Assembly: GCA_964017045.1 (NCBI GenBank)
Contig: OZ024806.1
Coordinates: forward strand, 6,840,488 to 6,904,487
DNA length: 64,000 nt
Direction of reading: 5' to 3'
Origin: Omphiscola glabra
Taxonomy: Eukaryota > Mollusca > Gastropoda > Lymnaeidae
A program made the position numbers and the translations under genes. How positions within the stretch are numbered: position 1 is the stretch's first letter; each line of letters begins with the position of its first letter. Of this stretch, positions 44,935-55,396 are shown piece by piece. Under the pieces are notes generated by a model, which searched no databases, had not been told where the DNA came from, and saw nothing but the letters and a program-made list of their open reading frames with translations.

Positions 44935-46170
44935 TAGAGCTCCCTCACCCCTATACTTAAAGTCTACCCCTTCCATTTCCGCCCTAAGTTAGTGCTCATT
45001 CACCCTATAGTTAAAGTCTACCCCTTCCATTGCCGCCCTAAGTTAGTGCTCATTCACCCTATACTTAAAGTTAAAGTCTACCCCTTCCATTGCCGCCCTA
45101 AGTTAGTGCTCATTCACCCTATACTTAAAGTTAAAGTCTACCCCTTCCATTGCCGCCCTAAGTAGTGCTCATTCACCCTATACTTAAAGTTAAAGTCTAC
45201 CCCTTCCATTGCCGCCCTAAGTTAGTGCTCATTCACCCTATACTTAAAGTTAAAGTCTACCCCTTCCATTGCCGCCCTAAGTTAGTGCTCATTCACCCTA
45301 TACTTAAAGTTAAAGTCTACCCCTTCCATTGCCGCCCTAAGTTAGTGCTCATTCACCCTATACTTAAAGTCTACCCCTTCCATTGCCGCCCTAAGTTAGT
45401 GCTCATTCACCCCTATACTTAAAGTCTACCCCTTCCATTGCCGCCCTAAGTTAGTGCTCATTCACCCTATACTTAAAGTCTACCCCTTCCATTGCCGCCC
45501 TAAGTAGTGCTCATTCACCCTATACTTAAAGTCTACCCCTTCCATTGCCGCCCTAAGTTAGTGCTCATTCACCCTATACTTAAAGTTAAAGTCTACCCCT
45601 TCCATTGCCGCCCTAATTTAGTGCTCATTCACCCTATACTTAAAGTCTACCCCTTCCATTGCCGCCCTAAGTTAGTGCTCATTCACCCTATACTTAAAGT
45701 TAAAGTCTACCCCTTCCATTGCTGCCCTAAGTTAGTGCTCATTCACCCTATACTTAAAGTTAAAGTCTACCCCTTCCATTGCCGCCCTAAGTTAGTGCTC
45801 ATTCACCCTATACTTAAAGTTAAAGTCTACCCCTTCCATTGCTGCCCTAAGTTAGTGCTCATTCACCCTATACTTAAAGTTAAAGTCTACCCCTTCCATT
45901 GCCGCCCTAAGTTAGTGCTCATTCACCCCTATACTTAAAGTTAAAGTCTACCCCTTCCATTTCCGCCCTAAGTTAGTGCTCATTCACCCCTATACTTAAA
46001 GTTAAAGTCTACCCCTTCCATTGCCGCCCTAAGTTAGTGGTCATTCACCCCTATACTTAAAGTCTACCCCTTCCATTGCCGCCTTAAGTTATTGCTCATT
46101 CACCCCTTTACTTACAGTTTACCCCTTCCATTGCCGCCCCAGGTTAGAACCCACTCCCCTTTACACTTAA
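44935..46170. repeat. 53-60-bp minisatellite, about 21 copies
   Basis: AAGTCTACCCCTTCCATTGC, CGCCCTAAGTTAGTGCTC and ATTCACCCTATACTTA form the unit. Copies come in two lengths depending on whether a 6-base duplication TTAAAG is present. Outermost copies are the most diverged, for example TTCCGCC and GTTAGAGC. Confidence 0.93.
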
Positions 46171-46917
46171 AGTCTACCCCTTTCAGCCATATTTAATGCT
46201 GTTTAGTTTATCGTAAACATTACATTTGACACACATCAATGACGCAAATACGAAACTCAGGGACCTCATTTTGGGTAGTTACTCTACAGCCCCCCTTCCC
46301 CCACCCCCCGAATTTTCATTTTTTTTTAAAATTGCTAAGTACTGTGGCGGCTCCAGTAATACACAACTTAACAAGCCGACCACGTTTTGGTTTTGACCCC
46401 CCCCCCCCACCCCGGAAAAGCCCTGAAATGACGCCTCTGGTAGTTATAGAGATGACGTTCCTTACTGATAGGGTTTGTCATTTAATGTCGGAAATCTATT
46501 TATAGAACATCTGAGTATACATTCTGGCAAATCTCATGGAGATATCAAACATCCTGGTATTCCGTTTGGCCAATCTCTCAACAGCTGTTCTGTACATCTA
46601 CATTAATGCTAGCCGGCGTAGTGGGTCTTTCTACACCTAGACGAAATCGTGTACTACAACTATGTTTTACGAAACATTTTACAAACAAGTTTTATATATA
46701 TATAATATACATATATTTATGATATATATATATATATATGCGGAAATACATTATTAGAATAATATGTTTCACAAGTCTAAAAATGGTACACATTACGTTA
46801 TGAAATGCGACGCTTTCTGGTCTGAGAAATGACAAACTCAATTATATGATGTTTTTTTTAACATTTAACTAACTTCAATGTTTGGCTACAGGTACCAGAA
46901 CTCTGGTTCGCTTAAAG
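46171..46917. other. intergenic, nothing recognised; TA microsatellite
   Basis: (TA)n-rich DNA lies at 46693-46740 and a C-run at 46399-46408. The phrase 'gacgcctctgg' near 46430 resembles a TIR-element end. No gene was found. Confidence 0.4.
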
Positions 46918-47118
46918 CAGCGGTTCTCAACCTGTGGGTTGCGTCCCATTTGGGGGGGGGTCGAACGACCCTTTCCCAGGGGTCGCCTAAGACCATCAGA
47001 AAACACATTTACTCTACAATTATGAAGTAGCAACAAAATTTATTTTGTGGTTTGCGGTCGCCACAGCACGAGGTAATGTATTAAAGGGTCGCGGCATTAG
47101 GGAGGTTGAGAACCACTG
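46918..47118 (+). mobile_element. SPIN-like hAT MITE, copy E
   Basis: This 201-bp element has ends CAGCGGTTCTCAACCTG and GGTTGAGAACCACTG. The flanks GCTTAAAG and ACTTAAAG agree at 7 of 8 bases (46910-46917 and 47119-47126). It has a G-run in the left part. Confidence 0.92.
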
Positions 47119-47134
47119 ACTTAAAGAGTTAGAG

Positions 47135-47324
47135 CAGTGGTTCTCAACCTTTCTAATGCCACGACCCCTTAATACAGTTGTGGCGACCCCCAAATACAAC
47201 ATTATTTTCGTTGCTACTTCATAACTGTAGAGTACATGCGTTTTCAAATGGTCTTAGGCGACCCCTGAGGAATGATGGTTCTACCCCCAAAGTGGGTCGC
47301 GACCCACAGGTTGAGAACCGCTAG
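47135..47324 (-). mobile_element. SPIN-like hAT MITE, copy F (inverted, next to copy E)
   Basis: This copy is in the opposite orientation: it starts CAGTGGTTCTCAACCTTTC and ends GTTGAGAACCGCT. The left flank AGTTAGAG (47127-47134) directly touches the right duplication of copy E. The right flank GGTTAGAG at 47325-47332 agrees at 7 of 8 bases. Confidence 0.9.
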
Positions 47325-48130
47325 GGTTAGAGGATATGGAAACATAGCATGTTACTCCACTAGACCCCACCCCTATCAAATCACCCTATTTACTTGACAC
47401 CCCCCACACACACAAAAGAGTAGGAGAGATTAATAGAATGATATAATGTTTATAGTTAGGTAACATTTCTTCAGTTTCATCTGTTGTGGATGATAACTTT
47501 ACTGATCACATAAGTCCGCCTCCAAGAATCACTGAGTTGCACAGACTTTACAATGTTGGAAAATAATATTTTTTTTTTTAAATCTGTTATGACCACACAG
47601 TTCTGCTTTCTAGCATTGGTGGAAAACCCCCCCCCCCTTTTTTTTTTTTCAACCCCTACCCCATCATGCCACATCCTAAAAAGATTCGATTGAAAAACTC
47701 CAACGGCTGTTTGAAGACCCAGTTAAATTGATTTCTGATGATCTTTGGCAGAATGCTTAAAAACACTCCCATGGGCAGGGAGTGGGGCAGATGGAGGGAG
47801 TTTTTGATTATTATTTACGACATTCATTGGCTGATATTGTTTTCTTTTCATTCAAATAAACCAAAAACAAATGAATGTCGTAAATAAAACATTGATAATG
47901 TGGACATAGCTTCTTCTTCTTTTTCTCTCTCTCTCTCCTCGGCCTCTAACTATTCGCTCGTTAAAAGATTGGATCTTTACAATTTATTTTATCTTGAATC
48001 CAGATATTGTCCGATTCTTAACACATTATTTATGTAGGTCGGGAGCGGAAGGAGAAAATAAATTTAAAAAAATATCTTAAAGCAAAGATTGAATTACGTG
48101 TTAAATAGTATTGTCTCTAGGACAGCGATC
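47325..48130. other. intergenic, nothing recognised
   Basis: Unique AT-rich DNA with C/T-runs near 47627-47650. No coding signal was found. Confidence 0.4.
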
Positions 48131-48318
48131 CAGGGGCGTAGCTAAGGGAGGGCATGGGGAACAGATGTCCCTGGGCGCCAGACTAGTTAGTGGCGCCAAA
48201 GTGTGCTATGATATTATTTTATCGATGAAAATGATGGGTTTGAGAATTGAAAAAAAAGAAAGGGAGGCTCTTTAAGTGAATCTTGTCCCCGGGCGCCAAA
48301 ACTTTAACTACGCCTCTG
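48131..48318. mobile_element. 188-bp TIR element with near-perfect 8-bp duplication
   Basis: The ends CAGGGGCGTAGCTAAGG and TTTAACTACGCCTCTG are inverted repeats. The flanks CAGCGATC (48123-48130) and CAGCGATT (48319-48326) agree at 7 of 8 bases. GGGCGCCA words near both ends extend the inverted structure. It is non-coding. Confidence 0.78.
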
Positions 48319-48400
48319 CAGCGATTCACCCAAGTTAAACAGATTTCGTAGAATTTCTTCCGGTAGATGTTTGTTTACTTCTGTTGTCATGACGTTAGAT

Positions 48401-48602
48401 CAGCGGTTCTCAACCTGTGGGTCGCGACCCCTTTTGGGTTCGAACGACCCTTTTTACAGGGGTCGCCTGTGTTACCATTGGGAAACGCATATACTCTACA
48501 GTTTTGAAGAAGGTACGAAAATAATTTGTGGTTGGGGGTCGCTGCAACACGAGGAGCTGTATTAATAAAGGGTCGCGGCATTAGGAAGGTTGAGAACCAC
48601 TG
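48401..48602 (+). mobile_element. SPIN-like hAT MITE, copy G, perfect 8-bp duplication
   Basis: This 202-bp element has ends CAGCGGTTCTCAACCTG and GGTTGAGAACCACTG. Identical flanks CGTTAGAT lie at 48393-48400 and 48603-48610. It has the family body with small changes. Confidence 0.93.
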
Positions 48603-48884
48603 CGTTAGATGGTTGTCTGAGAAATGGCTTTCCTGTAGGGAACTGATCAATTTGTAGTCTTGTTTCATGAAACATGAAAAAGACGTCGAAGGGGGGGGAG
48701 TGAAAGGGGGCACCAACTTCAAAATCATTATTTTCATGTGTAACTATGAGCATTAATAAATACTTTTTATGGGGAGATGACGCCTAAATACATAATTTGC
48801 TCCTTGCGCAGATTTTACTTTCCACGACCCTGCATCAAGGTCCAACCATTAGGAGCGACAGATTTTGCTACGGCCACGGGCCAC

Positions 48885-49030
48885 CTGATGTTGTTATGGC
48901 CATGGGGACCTGATGTTGTTATGGCCACGGGGCGACGGGTGTTGCAATAGCCACGGCGCGCCTGATGCTGCTATGGCCATGGGGCGCCTGATGTTGCTAT
49001 AGCCACGGTGCGCCTGACGTTGCTATAGTC
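48885..49030. repeat. short GC-rich minisatellite, 5-6 copies
   Basis: GCGCCTGATGTTGCTAT followed by GGCCACGG or AGCCACGG recurs at about 25-30 bp with changes. Confidence 0.8.
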
Positions 49031-49786
49031 AATTTCTTTATTAACCCTTTATGTAGATCACAGCTTTTGAAACAGTGCCAGAATGAGTTACAGGTTTGAC
49101 CTTGGCGGGGTTAGGACGGCGCCAGAGTTGTCCTCCATAACGGATAATAGTATTGTATGCACAGCTAAACACGCCAAGCTGGTCGCCAATGTGTTTAGAC
49201 GGAGCCATTATTAGAGCAAAGCTATTTAGCTCTCCCCCCTCCCCCCTTTTTCCGAGTATGGATTAATATTAGTAAACGGTTTAGATAATAGTCTGCGATT
49301 TAAAAATAGTAAGTTTAATAAAGGGGAGACAACACAATAAAAGGGAGGTTAACATTTAAAATCAGGTTGGATGATAGAAAATACAAAACATTGGAGAAAG
49401 AAAAAAAAGGGGGGGGGGGGGCACCTGAAACGGAAGAATGTAGAAACTGCAACCCGACACCCTCCACACGCTATGGGGGCTGGGGTGAGGGGGGTGGGGT
49501 ATGGCAAATATGACCAAATGACCTTTGGCATAGTTGTATTAGTATCTGTATTGAACATCTGTTCAAGTTTATAGAACGTTATCATGTACAACAGCCAAGT
49601 AAGTGAGAAAACACAGATTCAAACAAATAAATTTGTAAATTCAAGTCAACTTTGTGATACCGGTAACCTAAAACATTTTATGGTAAAGATAAGGTGAAAG
49701 ATATTTCTTTCCTCATTTACTTGAATAATGTATGTGTATAAACTTTCAACTGATGGCAATAAAGGCAAACCAAAAATGTGATAGAG
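49031..49786. other. intergenic 3' of archease, nothing recognised
   Basis: Unique sequence with a G-run near 49410. The archease transcript, coming from the right, should end close to the right border of this stretch. Confidence 0.45.
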
Positions 49787-49792
49787 TTTATT
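49787..49792 (-). terminator. poly(A) signal of the archease gene
   Basis: AATAAA on the - strand, about 73 bases after the archease stop codon, in the context GGAATAAACTC. Confidence 0.8.
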
Positions 49793-49864
49793 CCACCGCA
49801 CATTCACATGATAGCAATGTCATTATAGTTTATACATGAAAGATCTCAACACAAGCGACACTCT

Positions 49865-49954
49865 TTAAATGTCAATGATGACAAAGATGTCATGTTTCTC
49901 TGAATCTGCGTGCACTTGCATGTTGGAATATGTAATGGCCTTGACCTCTGTGCC
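49865..49954 (-). CDS. ZBTB8OS: archease exon 9 (C-terminus)
   Basis: 90 nt, acceptor ACTTTTCAG. It encodes GTEVKAITYSNMQ through the terminal VIIDI and TAA (stop at 49865-49867). It is separated from exon 8 by a 3,239-bp intron that carries the 21-bp minisatellite. Confidence 0.93.
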   Translation of the reverse strand, partial: GTEVKAITYSNMQVHADSEKHDIFVIIDI

Positions 49955-52900
49955 CTGAAAAGTATGAACAACTTTTGAAATCCGTGGGTGCAAAGTTTCC
50001 TAACAAATATATTTTCAGCTGGAGAAAAACATTCCAATGGTTGAGAACCATTGATTAATCAGTGATGACATTAAAGAACATTAGAAATAGATAAACCTTA
50101 ACAAATAAGTGTCATAGTTGCTGGGATGAGCGTCCTAGTTGCTGGGATGAGTGTCATAGTTGCTGGGATGTATATATATATATTAATATATTAAACAACT
50201 CTTGATACACACATTTAAGATATAACACTGATGAATAGACTGCTCAGAATAGACTGCTCAGAAGAGACGGCTGAGAATAGACTGCTCAAAATAGACTGCT
50301 CAGAATACACAGCTCACCAAGTCAGGACGATAAAATTTGTTTAAATATATCACTCTGAGATGTGGATATTACCCTGGTGTGCCATAGCAATGACACAGAG
50401 CTCACCCTGGAGTGCCCTAGCAGCAGGACTGAGCTAAATCTGGTAGGCCCAAAAATTAGCCCAGAGCAAACCCTGGTGGACTTCTAGCAATAGAAAAATT
50501 CTGGGTTAGACCCCAATGAATAAATATATTTCATGGTGTAAGACTCTTTAAAACAAGATGTCCATCACATGCCATCCCCAAATTGGATGGTGAAACCACT
50601 AGCTTACATGACAGAACCACTGACTTACATGACAGAACCACTACCTTACATGACAGAACCACTACCTTACATGACAGATCCACTGACTTACATGAACAAA
50701 CCACTGACTTACATGACAGAACCACTGACTTACATGAATGAACCACTGACTTACATGACAGAACCACTACCTTACATGACAGAACCACTACCTTACATGA
50801 CAGAACCACTGACTTACATGACAGAACCACTGACTTACATGACTGAACCACTACCTTACATGACAGAACCACTGACTTACATGACAGAACCACTACCTTA
50901 CATGACAGAACCACTACCTTACATGACAGAACCACTGACTTACATGACAGAACCACTGCCTTACAAAACAGCACCATGGCTTACATGACATCACCACTGA
51001 ATTACAAGACAGTACAGTTTCCTTACAAGATAGAACCACTACCTAACAAGACATCACAGCTGCCTTGTATAACAGCAATATTTTCATGCATAAAGCAAAA
51101 TATGCCTTACATAACAGCGTTACTTTCTTGCAAGACAGCACAACTAGCACAACTGCCTTGCATGACAGGACAACTGCCTTGCATGACAGAACCACTACCA
51201 TACATGACAGAACCACTACCTTATATGACAGAACCCCTCCTTTAAAAGCCAGAACCACTACCTTACATGACAGAACCACTACCTTACATGACATAACCAC
51301 TATCTTACATGACATAACCACTGACTTACATGACAGAACCACTACCTTACATGACAGAAACACTGACTTACATGACATAACCACTATCTTACATGACATA
51401 ACCACTGACTTACATGACAGAACCACTACCTTACATGACAGAACCACTGACTTACATGACAGAACCACTACCTTACATGACAGAACCACTGACTTACATG
51501 ACAGAACCACTACCTTACATGACAGAACCACTACCTTACATGACAGAATCACTGACTTACATGACAGAACCACTACCTAACAAGACATCACAGCTGCCTT
51601 GTATAGCAGCAATATTTTCATGCATAAAGCAAAATATGCCTTACATAACAGCGTTACTTTCTTGCAAGACAGCACAACTAGCACAACTGCCTTGCATGAC
51701 AGGACAACTGCCTTGCATGACAGAACCACTACCATACATGACAGAACCACTACCTTACATGACAGAACCCCTCCTTTAAAAGCCAAAACCACTACCTTAC
51801 ATGACAGAACCACTACCTTACATGACATAACCACTATCTTACATGACATAACCACTGACTTACATGAAAGAACCACTACCTTACATGACAGAACCACTGA
51901 CTTACATGACAGAACCACTACCTTACATGACAGAACCACTGACTTACATGACAGAACCACTACCTTACATGACAGAACCACTACCTTACATGACAGAACC
52001 ACTGACTTACATGACAGAACCACTACCTTACATGACAGAACCACTGACTTACATGACAGAACCACTACCTTACATGACAGAACCACTACCTTACATGACA
52101 GAACCACTGACTTACATGACAGAACCACTACCTTACATGACAGAACCCCTACCTTACCTGACAGAACCACTATCTTACATGACAGAACCACTACCTTACA
52201 TGACAGAACCACTACCTTACATGACAGAACCACTACCTTACATGACAGAACCACTGACTTACATGACAGAACCACTATCTTACATGACAGAACCACTACC
52301 TTACATGACAGAACCACTATCTTACATGACAGAACCACTACCTTACATGACAGAACCACTACCTTACATGACAGAACCACTACCTTACATGACAGAACCA
52401 CTGACTTACATGACAGAACCACTACCTTACATGACAGAACCACTACCTTACATGACAGAACCACTACCTTACATGACAGCACAACTGCCTTGCATGACAG
52501 GACAACTGCCTTACATGACAGCACAACTGCCTTGCATGACAGCACAACTGTCTTACATGACAGCACCATGCCTTAAATCACAACACTACAAAGACTGCAG
52601 CAGTGCATCAGTGTAAGTGGCATTTACTGTCCTCCTCAAAACAAAGTGTTTGACTGATGAGATTATTGTGACTAATGATACAATCAGGATAATTTTGAAA
52701 TATAACTTTTCTTGCTCTTCTGGTTACCCCAGTTATACAAAGTTGATTTTCTTTACTACAACACTAATGTTTTCAAATAAGCTCAAAATCAACCACCACC
52801 CCTGCCCTCCCCCAACCAATCTTCTTAAACTTACTTAAAGTAATTTAATGAACATTCCAAGATATTTACAAAAGCCCCCTGTGTAATACAAAAGGTTTGC

Positions 52901-55396
52901 CTCCAGCCATTATCATGGAAATACCATGTAAGCAAGCTGTTCAAGTCCATGAATAAGTAGCATGTCCACAATAGTACTTTAAAAGAAAATTACTCCAAAT
53001 AAACTAAATAAAAAATTTAATGACATACAAAATTAACATTGTCCAGCTGCGTATTTCAGAAATTATGATTTTTCCCCGAAAAGAAACTCGAAGTTATAAG
53101 CCTTGACATTTAAATTTGTGACAAATGACAAGTGTAATAATTTTTAGAAGATAAAGTGACGAACGAATATGAGTGTGATAGAGAATATCTTACCTGTGGG
53201 TGTTTAGAAATGTCAAATGGTTCCCCATATCTGTAATTTTTAAAAAAAGTTTTTTCAATTCAAATGAACTGTTAAAAAACTGAGACTGCACATAACTCTT
53301 ACCATAGAACAAGGATAAATAATTTTTTTGTAAAAGAAATCTTGTATGACACTCACCCCACAACCTTCAACTTAAAATTGTCCAAGTCCATCTCTGTTAT
53401 TTTAACAACCTTGAAAAAAAAAAAAAAAGTATTGATCAAATTTAGAAAAACGATATGGGATTAAAAATGTGTCATAATGTGGCAGATTTTAAAAACTTTT
53501 CAAACACATGGAAAACAAAATTATTTCTTGGTATTATATTCATTTAATTATCAACATTGCTATATTTTGCTACTCAAAAACGGAATTCACTAAGTACAAG
53601 AAATTAATTGTAGTTTTTCTATTAAAAAATAAATTCTTAAAAGACTATATGGACCATAATAATATTCTAAAAAGGTTCAAATTCAACTCACCCGTGGTAT
53701 GAAAAATGGTTCAGCAGAGAAAAGAAAAAGAAACTCGTCTAGGAAATGATACATCAAGGACAACAAGTCATCCCCTGGAAAAATTATGGTACAAAATATT
53801 TTTTAAAATGTAGAGAACCTCAATGAAGTCTGATTATAGATGAACAAAGTGAGCAGGCAGAGCAAAATGCTGGACACAGATTCTAATCCAAGTAAATATT
53901 TGTACATTATTATATACCCATAAAGATAACAACAGAAGTTTTATATGATTCCAAACAGTGTGTTGTTCCGAGTAAAAACAGCTACTGATGATAAGCACCA
54001 CCCTTTACATTTCTTGCTATTTTACGAGTACTTTTAGGATGCACCCCTAGTATAAAGACTTACATCAGAGGAGAGTGTGCCGCCTATATTAGGAGAAATG
54101 CAGAAATTCAAATAGAAAATTTTTTAAGCAGTGGTGCACTAATTTAAATCGTACTATTTAATTTTTTGATATATACAAATAATATACATAAATATCCAAT
54201 TAGGTCAGCCAGAAAAAGAACTCTCACCAGAAACTTCCAGTTCATGAACCTCCTTCATCTCAACTGTGTCGTAATCTGTCGTCATGTAATTAAACATGGC
54301 CATGGCAATCTGTGGTTTAACACACAAAAAAATAAGTAAAAAATATTAAAACTGTGATTGGGTTTACTTGGAAATCTTCTACACAGTGGTATACAAAATT
54401 CCAAACCTGGCACAAGGCTAGCATCACAACAAACTATTACAATTTTAAAGGTATGCAAAAATGTATGAAAACTAAAACTTCCATTTTGATTATGATCTTG
54501 CAGAATGTTTGGTTAATTTAGGAACAGAGTAACACAAACAAAAAAACTTACTTGTTCAAAACTTTCCTTCAAGTCAGCACCCCCTTATTCTGAGTTAAGA
54601 AGAAATGTGTCCTGGTGAGAGAAATATTACCTTTAAGAAGTCCATGCCTAGAATCATCTATTTCTATACTGAATTAGTGTCATTTTTTTAAAAATGTCAT
54701 TGTCATTAGTTCATGTGTTATAGTTATATACTAATTCCTTACATTATCAAAATTATGAACGGTAAACCAAATGAAAAGAATGTAAATTAGAGGTGACATA
54801 TTTCTGGCATTTTCTTTCAGTTAAATCAAAAGCAAAGGATACATGAGTGAAGCCTGAAAATAAAGAAAAAGGATTGTAAAATATGACTTCTTTTTCATTG
54901 TTTTAATGTGTCAAAATTAAAAATCATTATAACATATAAAGTTTAATTTAATTAAAATAATAGAAGCTTTCAAGTAAGACATCACATTGTGTTGTTGATT
55001 TTAACGACAAATCTGTACTTACTGGACATCAGCTGTGTGGTCCAAATCTTAGAGAATGAAAACCAGTAAAACTAGTTAATAGAATTATTAGGCTGTATTA
55101 ATTTATACTATATTCATAAACAAATTATTAAATTATGTAACAAAGAACAAAAGTTAAAAAACATTAGGAAATTTGTTAGCTCATTACATTAATGAAAAAC
55201 TTATAAAAGCAATATCACACTGTTACATATGAATTGTCTAAATCAAGTTATGCCTTAAATTTATTAATAGTAACATGTGGCCTAAGTATCCCTTTACTTA
55301 AAACTTAAATTACTTACATTCATATTTTACAGCAGGAATTGGTGGTGCTTCTCCCTCCTCCAGAATTCTGCCTTCATTCTCCTCCTCCTCATCCAT
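49865..55396 (-). CDS. ZBTB8OS: archease (RTCB tRNA-ligase cofactor), complete gene, 9 coding exons
   Basis: Joining nine - strand exons with GT-AG borders gives 492 nt, a 163-residue protein about as long as animal archeases. The acidic N-terminus (residues 2-16, mostly Glu) is followed by the archease domain from Tyr25. It has the signature YLDHTADVQ at 27-35, SWGADLKESFEQ at 38-49, GDDLLSLMYHFLDEFL around 77-92, FFIPR at 100-104, HPQGTEVKAITYSNMQ at 132-147 and the C-terminal FVIIDI. Asp33, Asp162 and the terminal Ile163 correspond to the metal-binding positions of the family. Archease activates RTCB, which joins tRNA exons after intron removal and, in animals, the XBP1 mRNA exons of the unfolded protein response. 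The protein is expected in nucleus and cytoplasm. The start ATG (55394-55396) is the first of the exon and fits the reduced N-terminus. No frame break is seen, so it should be functional. An 11-nt microexon is required for the frame. Confidence 0.95.
49955..53193 (-). other. last intron of archease, 3,239 bp, repeat-bearing
   Basis: It starts GTAAGA and ends TTTTCAG on the - strand, phase 0. About 2 kb of it is the minisatellite at 50569-52570. Smaller repeats lie at its 3' end: three copies of a TAGTTGCTGGGATGAG unit at 50115-50170 and AATAGACTGCTCAGAA units at 50235-50310. At 50036-50055 GGTTGAGAACCATTG resembles a hAT end. Confidence 0.85.
50569..52570. repeat. 21-bp minisatellite, about 80 units with a duplicated block
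   Basis: The unit is TTACATGACAGAACCACT plus ACC or GAC (21 bp, 7 codons). Both strands stay open for up to 330 codons as 7-residue repeats. A non-repeat-like segment beginning ACCTAACAAGACATCACAGC occurs at 51041 and again at 51575, 534 bp apart, so a block of about 0.5 kb containing a variant segment was duplicated inside the array. Confidence 0.95.
53194..53230 (-). CDS. ZBTB8OS: archease exon 8 (37 nt)
   Basis: The acceptor is AATTACAG and the donor GTAAGATA. It encodes YGEPFDISKHPQ (residues 123-134). Confidence 0.9.
53357..53409 (-). CDS. ZBTB8OS: archease exon 7
   Basis: 53 nt, preceded by a pyrimidine run and CAAG, donor GTGAGTG. It encodes VVKITEMDLDNFKLKVV and two bases of Gly122. 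Confidence 0.9.
53692..53774 (-). CDS. ZBTB8OS: archease exon 6
   Basis: 83 nt, acceptor TTTTTCCAG, donor GTGAGTTG. It encodes the strongly conserved GDDLLSLMYHFLDEF helix and FFIPR (residues 77-104). Confidence 0.92.
54228..54309 (-). CDS. ZBTB8OS: archease exon 5
   Basis: 82 nt, acceptor AACCACAG, donor GTGAGAG. It encodes IAMAMFNYM at its start through ELEVS (residues 50-76) and one base of Gly77. Confidence 0.9.
54552..54583 (-). CDS. ZBTB8OS: archease exon 4 (32 nt)
   Basis: The acceptor AATAAG is followed by GGGGTGCTGAC, completing Trp39 and giving GADLKESFEQ. The donor is GTAAGTTT. A competing AG six bases upstream (AACTCAG) would put TAA in frame right after the microexon, so the downstream AG must be the one used for the protein. 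Confidence 0.85.
54843..54853 (-). CDS. ZBTB8OS: archease exon 3 (11-nt microexon)
   Basis: The acceptor TTTATTTTCAG precedes GCTTCACTCAT, followed by the donor GTATCC. It supplies the third base of Gln35, then Leu-His-Ser and the first base of Trp39. Without it, exon 2 joined to exon 4 reads CAG GGG TGC TGA, a frameshift and stop. The LHxWG motif it restores is conserved in animal archeases. Confidence 0.85.
55023..55047 (-). CDS. ZBTB8OS: archease exon 2 (25 nt)
   Basis: The acceptor is CTCTAAG and the donor GTAAGTAC. It encodes YLDHTADV and two bases of Gln35. It is itself a small exon and carries Asp33 of the metal site. Confidence 0.9.
55318..55396 (-). CDS. ZBTB8OS: archease exon 1
   Basis: 79 nt, residues 1-26 plus one base. 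It starts AAAGTATGGATGAG, and donor GTAAGTA follows 55318. It encodes the acidic N-terminus and the start of the archease fold (VKYE). Confidence 0.9.

Noticed and set aside
50531..52616. 7-residue repeat frames (VVLSCKS, TEPLPYM and HDRTTTL) up to 330 codons on both strands.
   Set aside because: The 21-bp minisatellite is within the archease last intron, and open frames in several phases show it is compositional.
54552..54595. Reading archease as a pseudogene because TAA precedes the GGADLKESFEQ segment.
   Set aside because: The TAA lies before the functional acceptor AATAAG. With the 11-nt microexon the frame is complete and every exon border obeys GT-AG.
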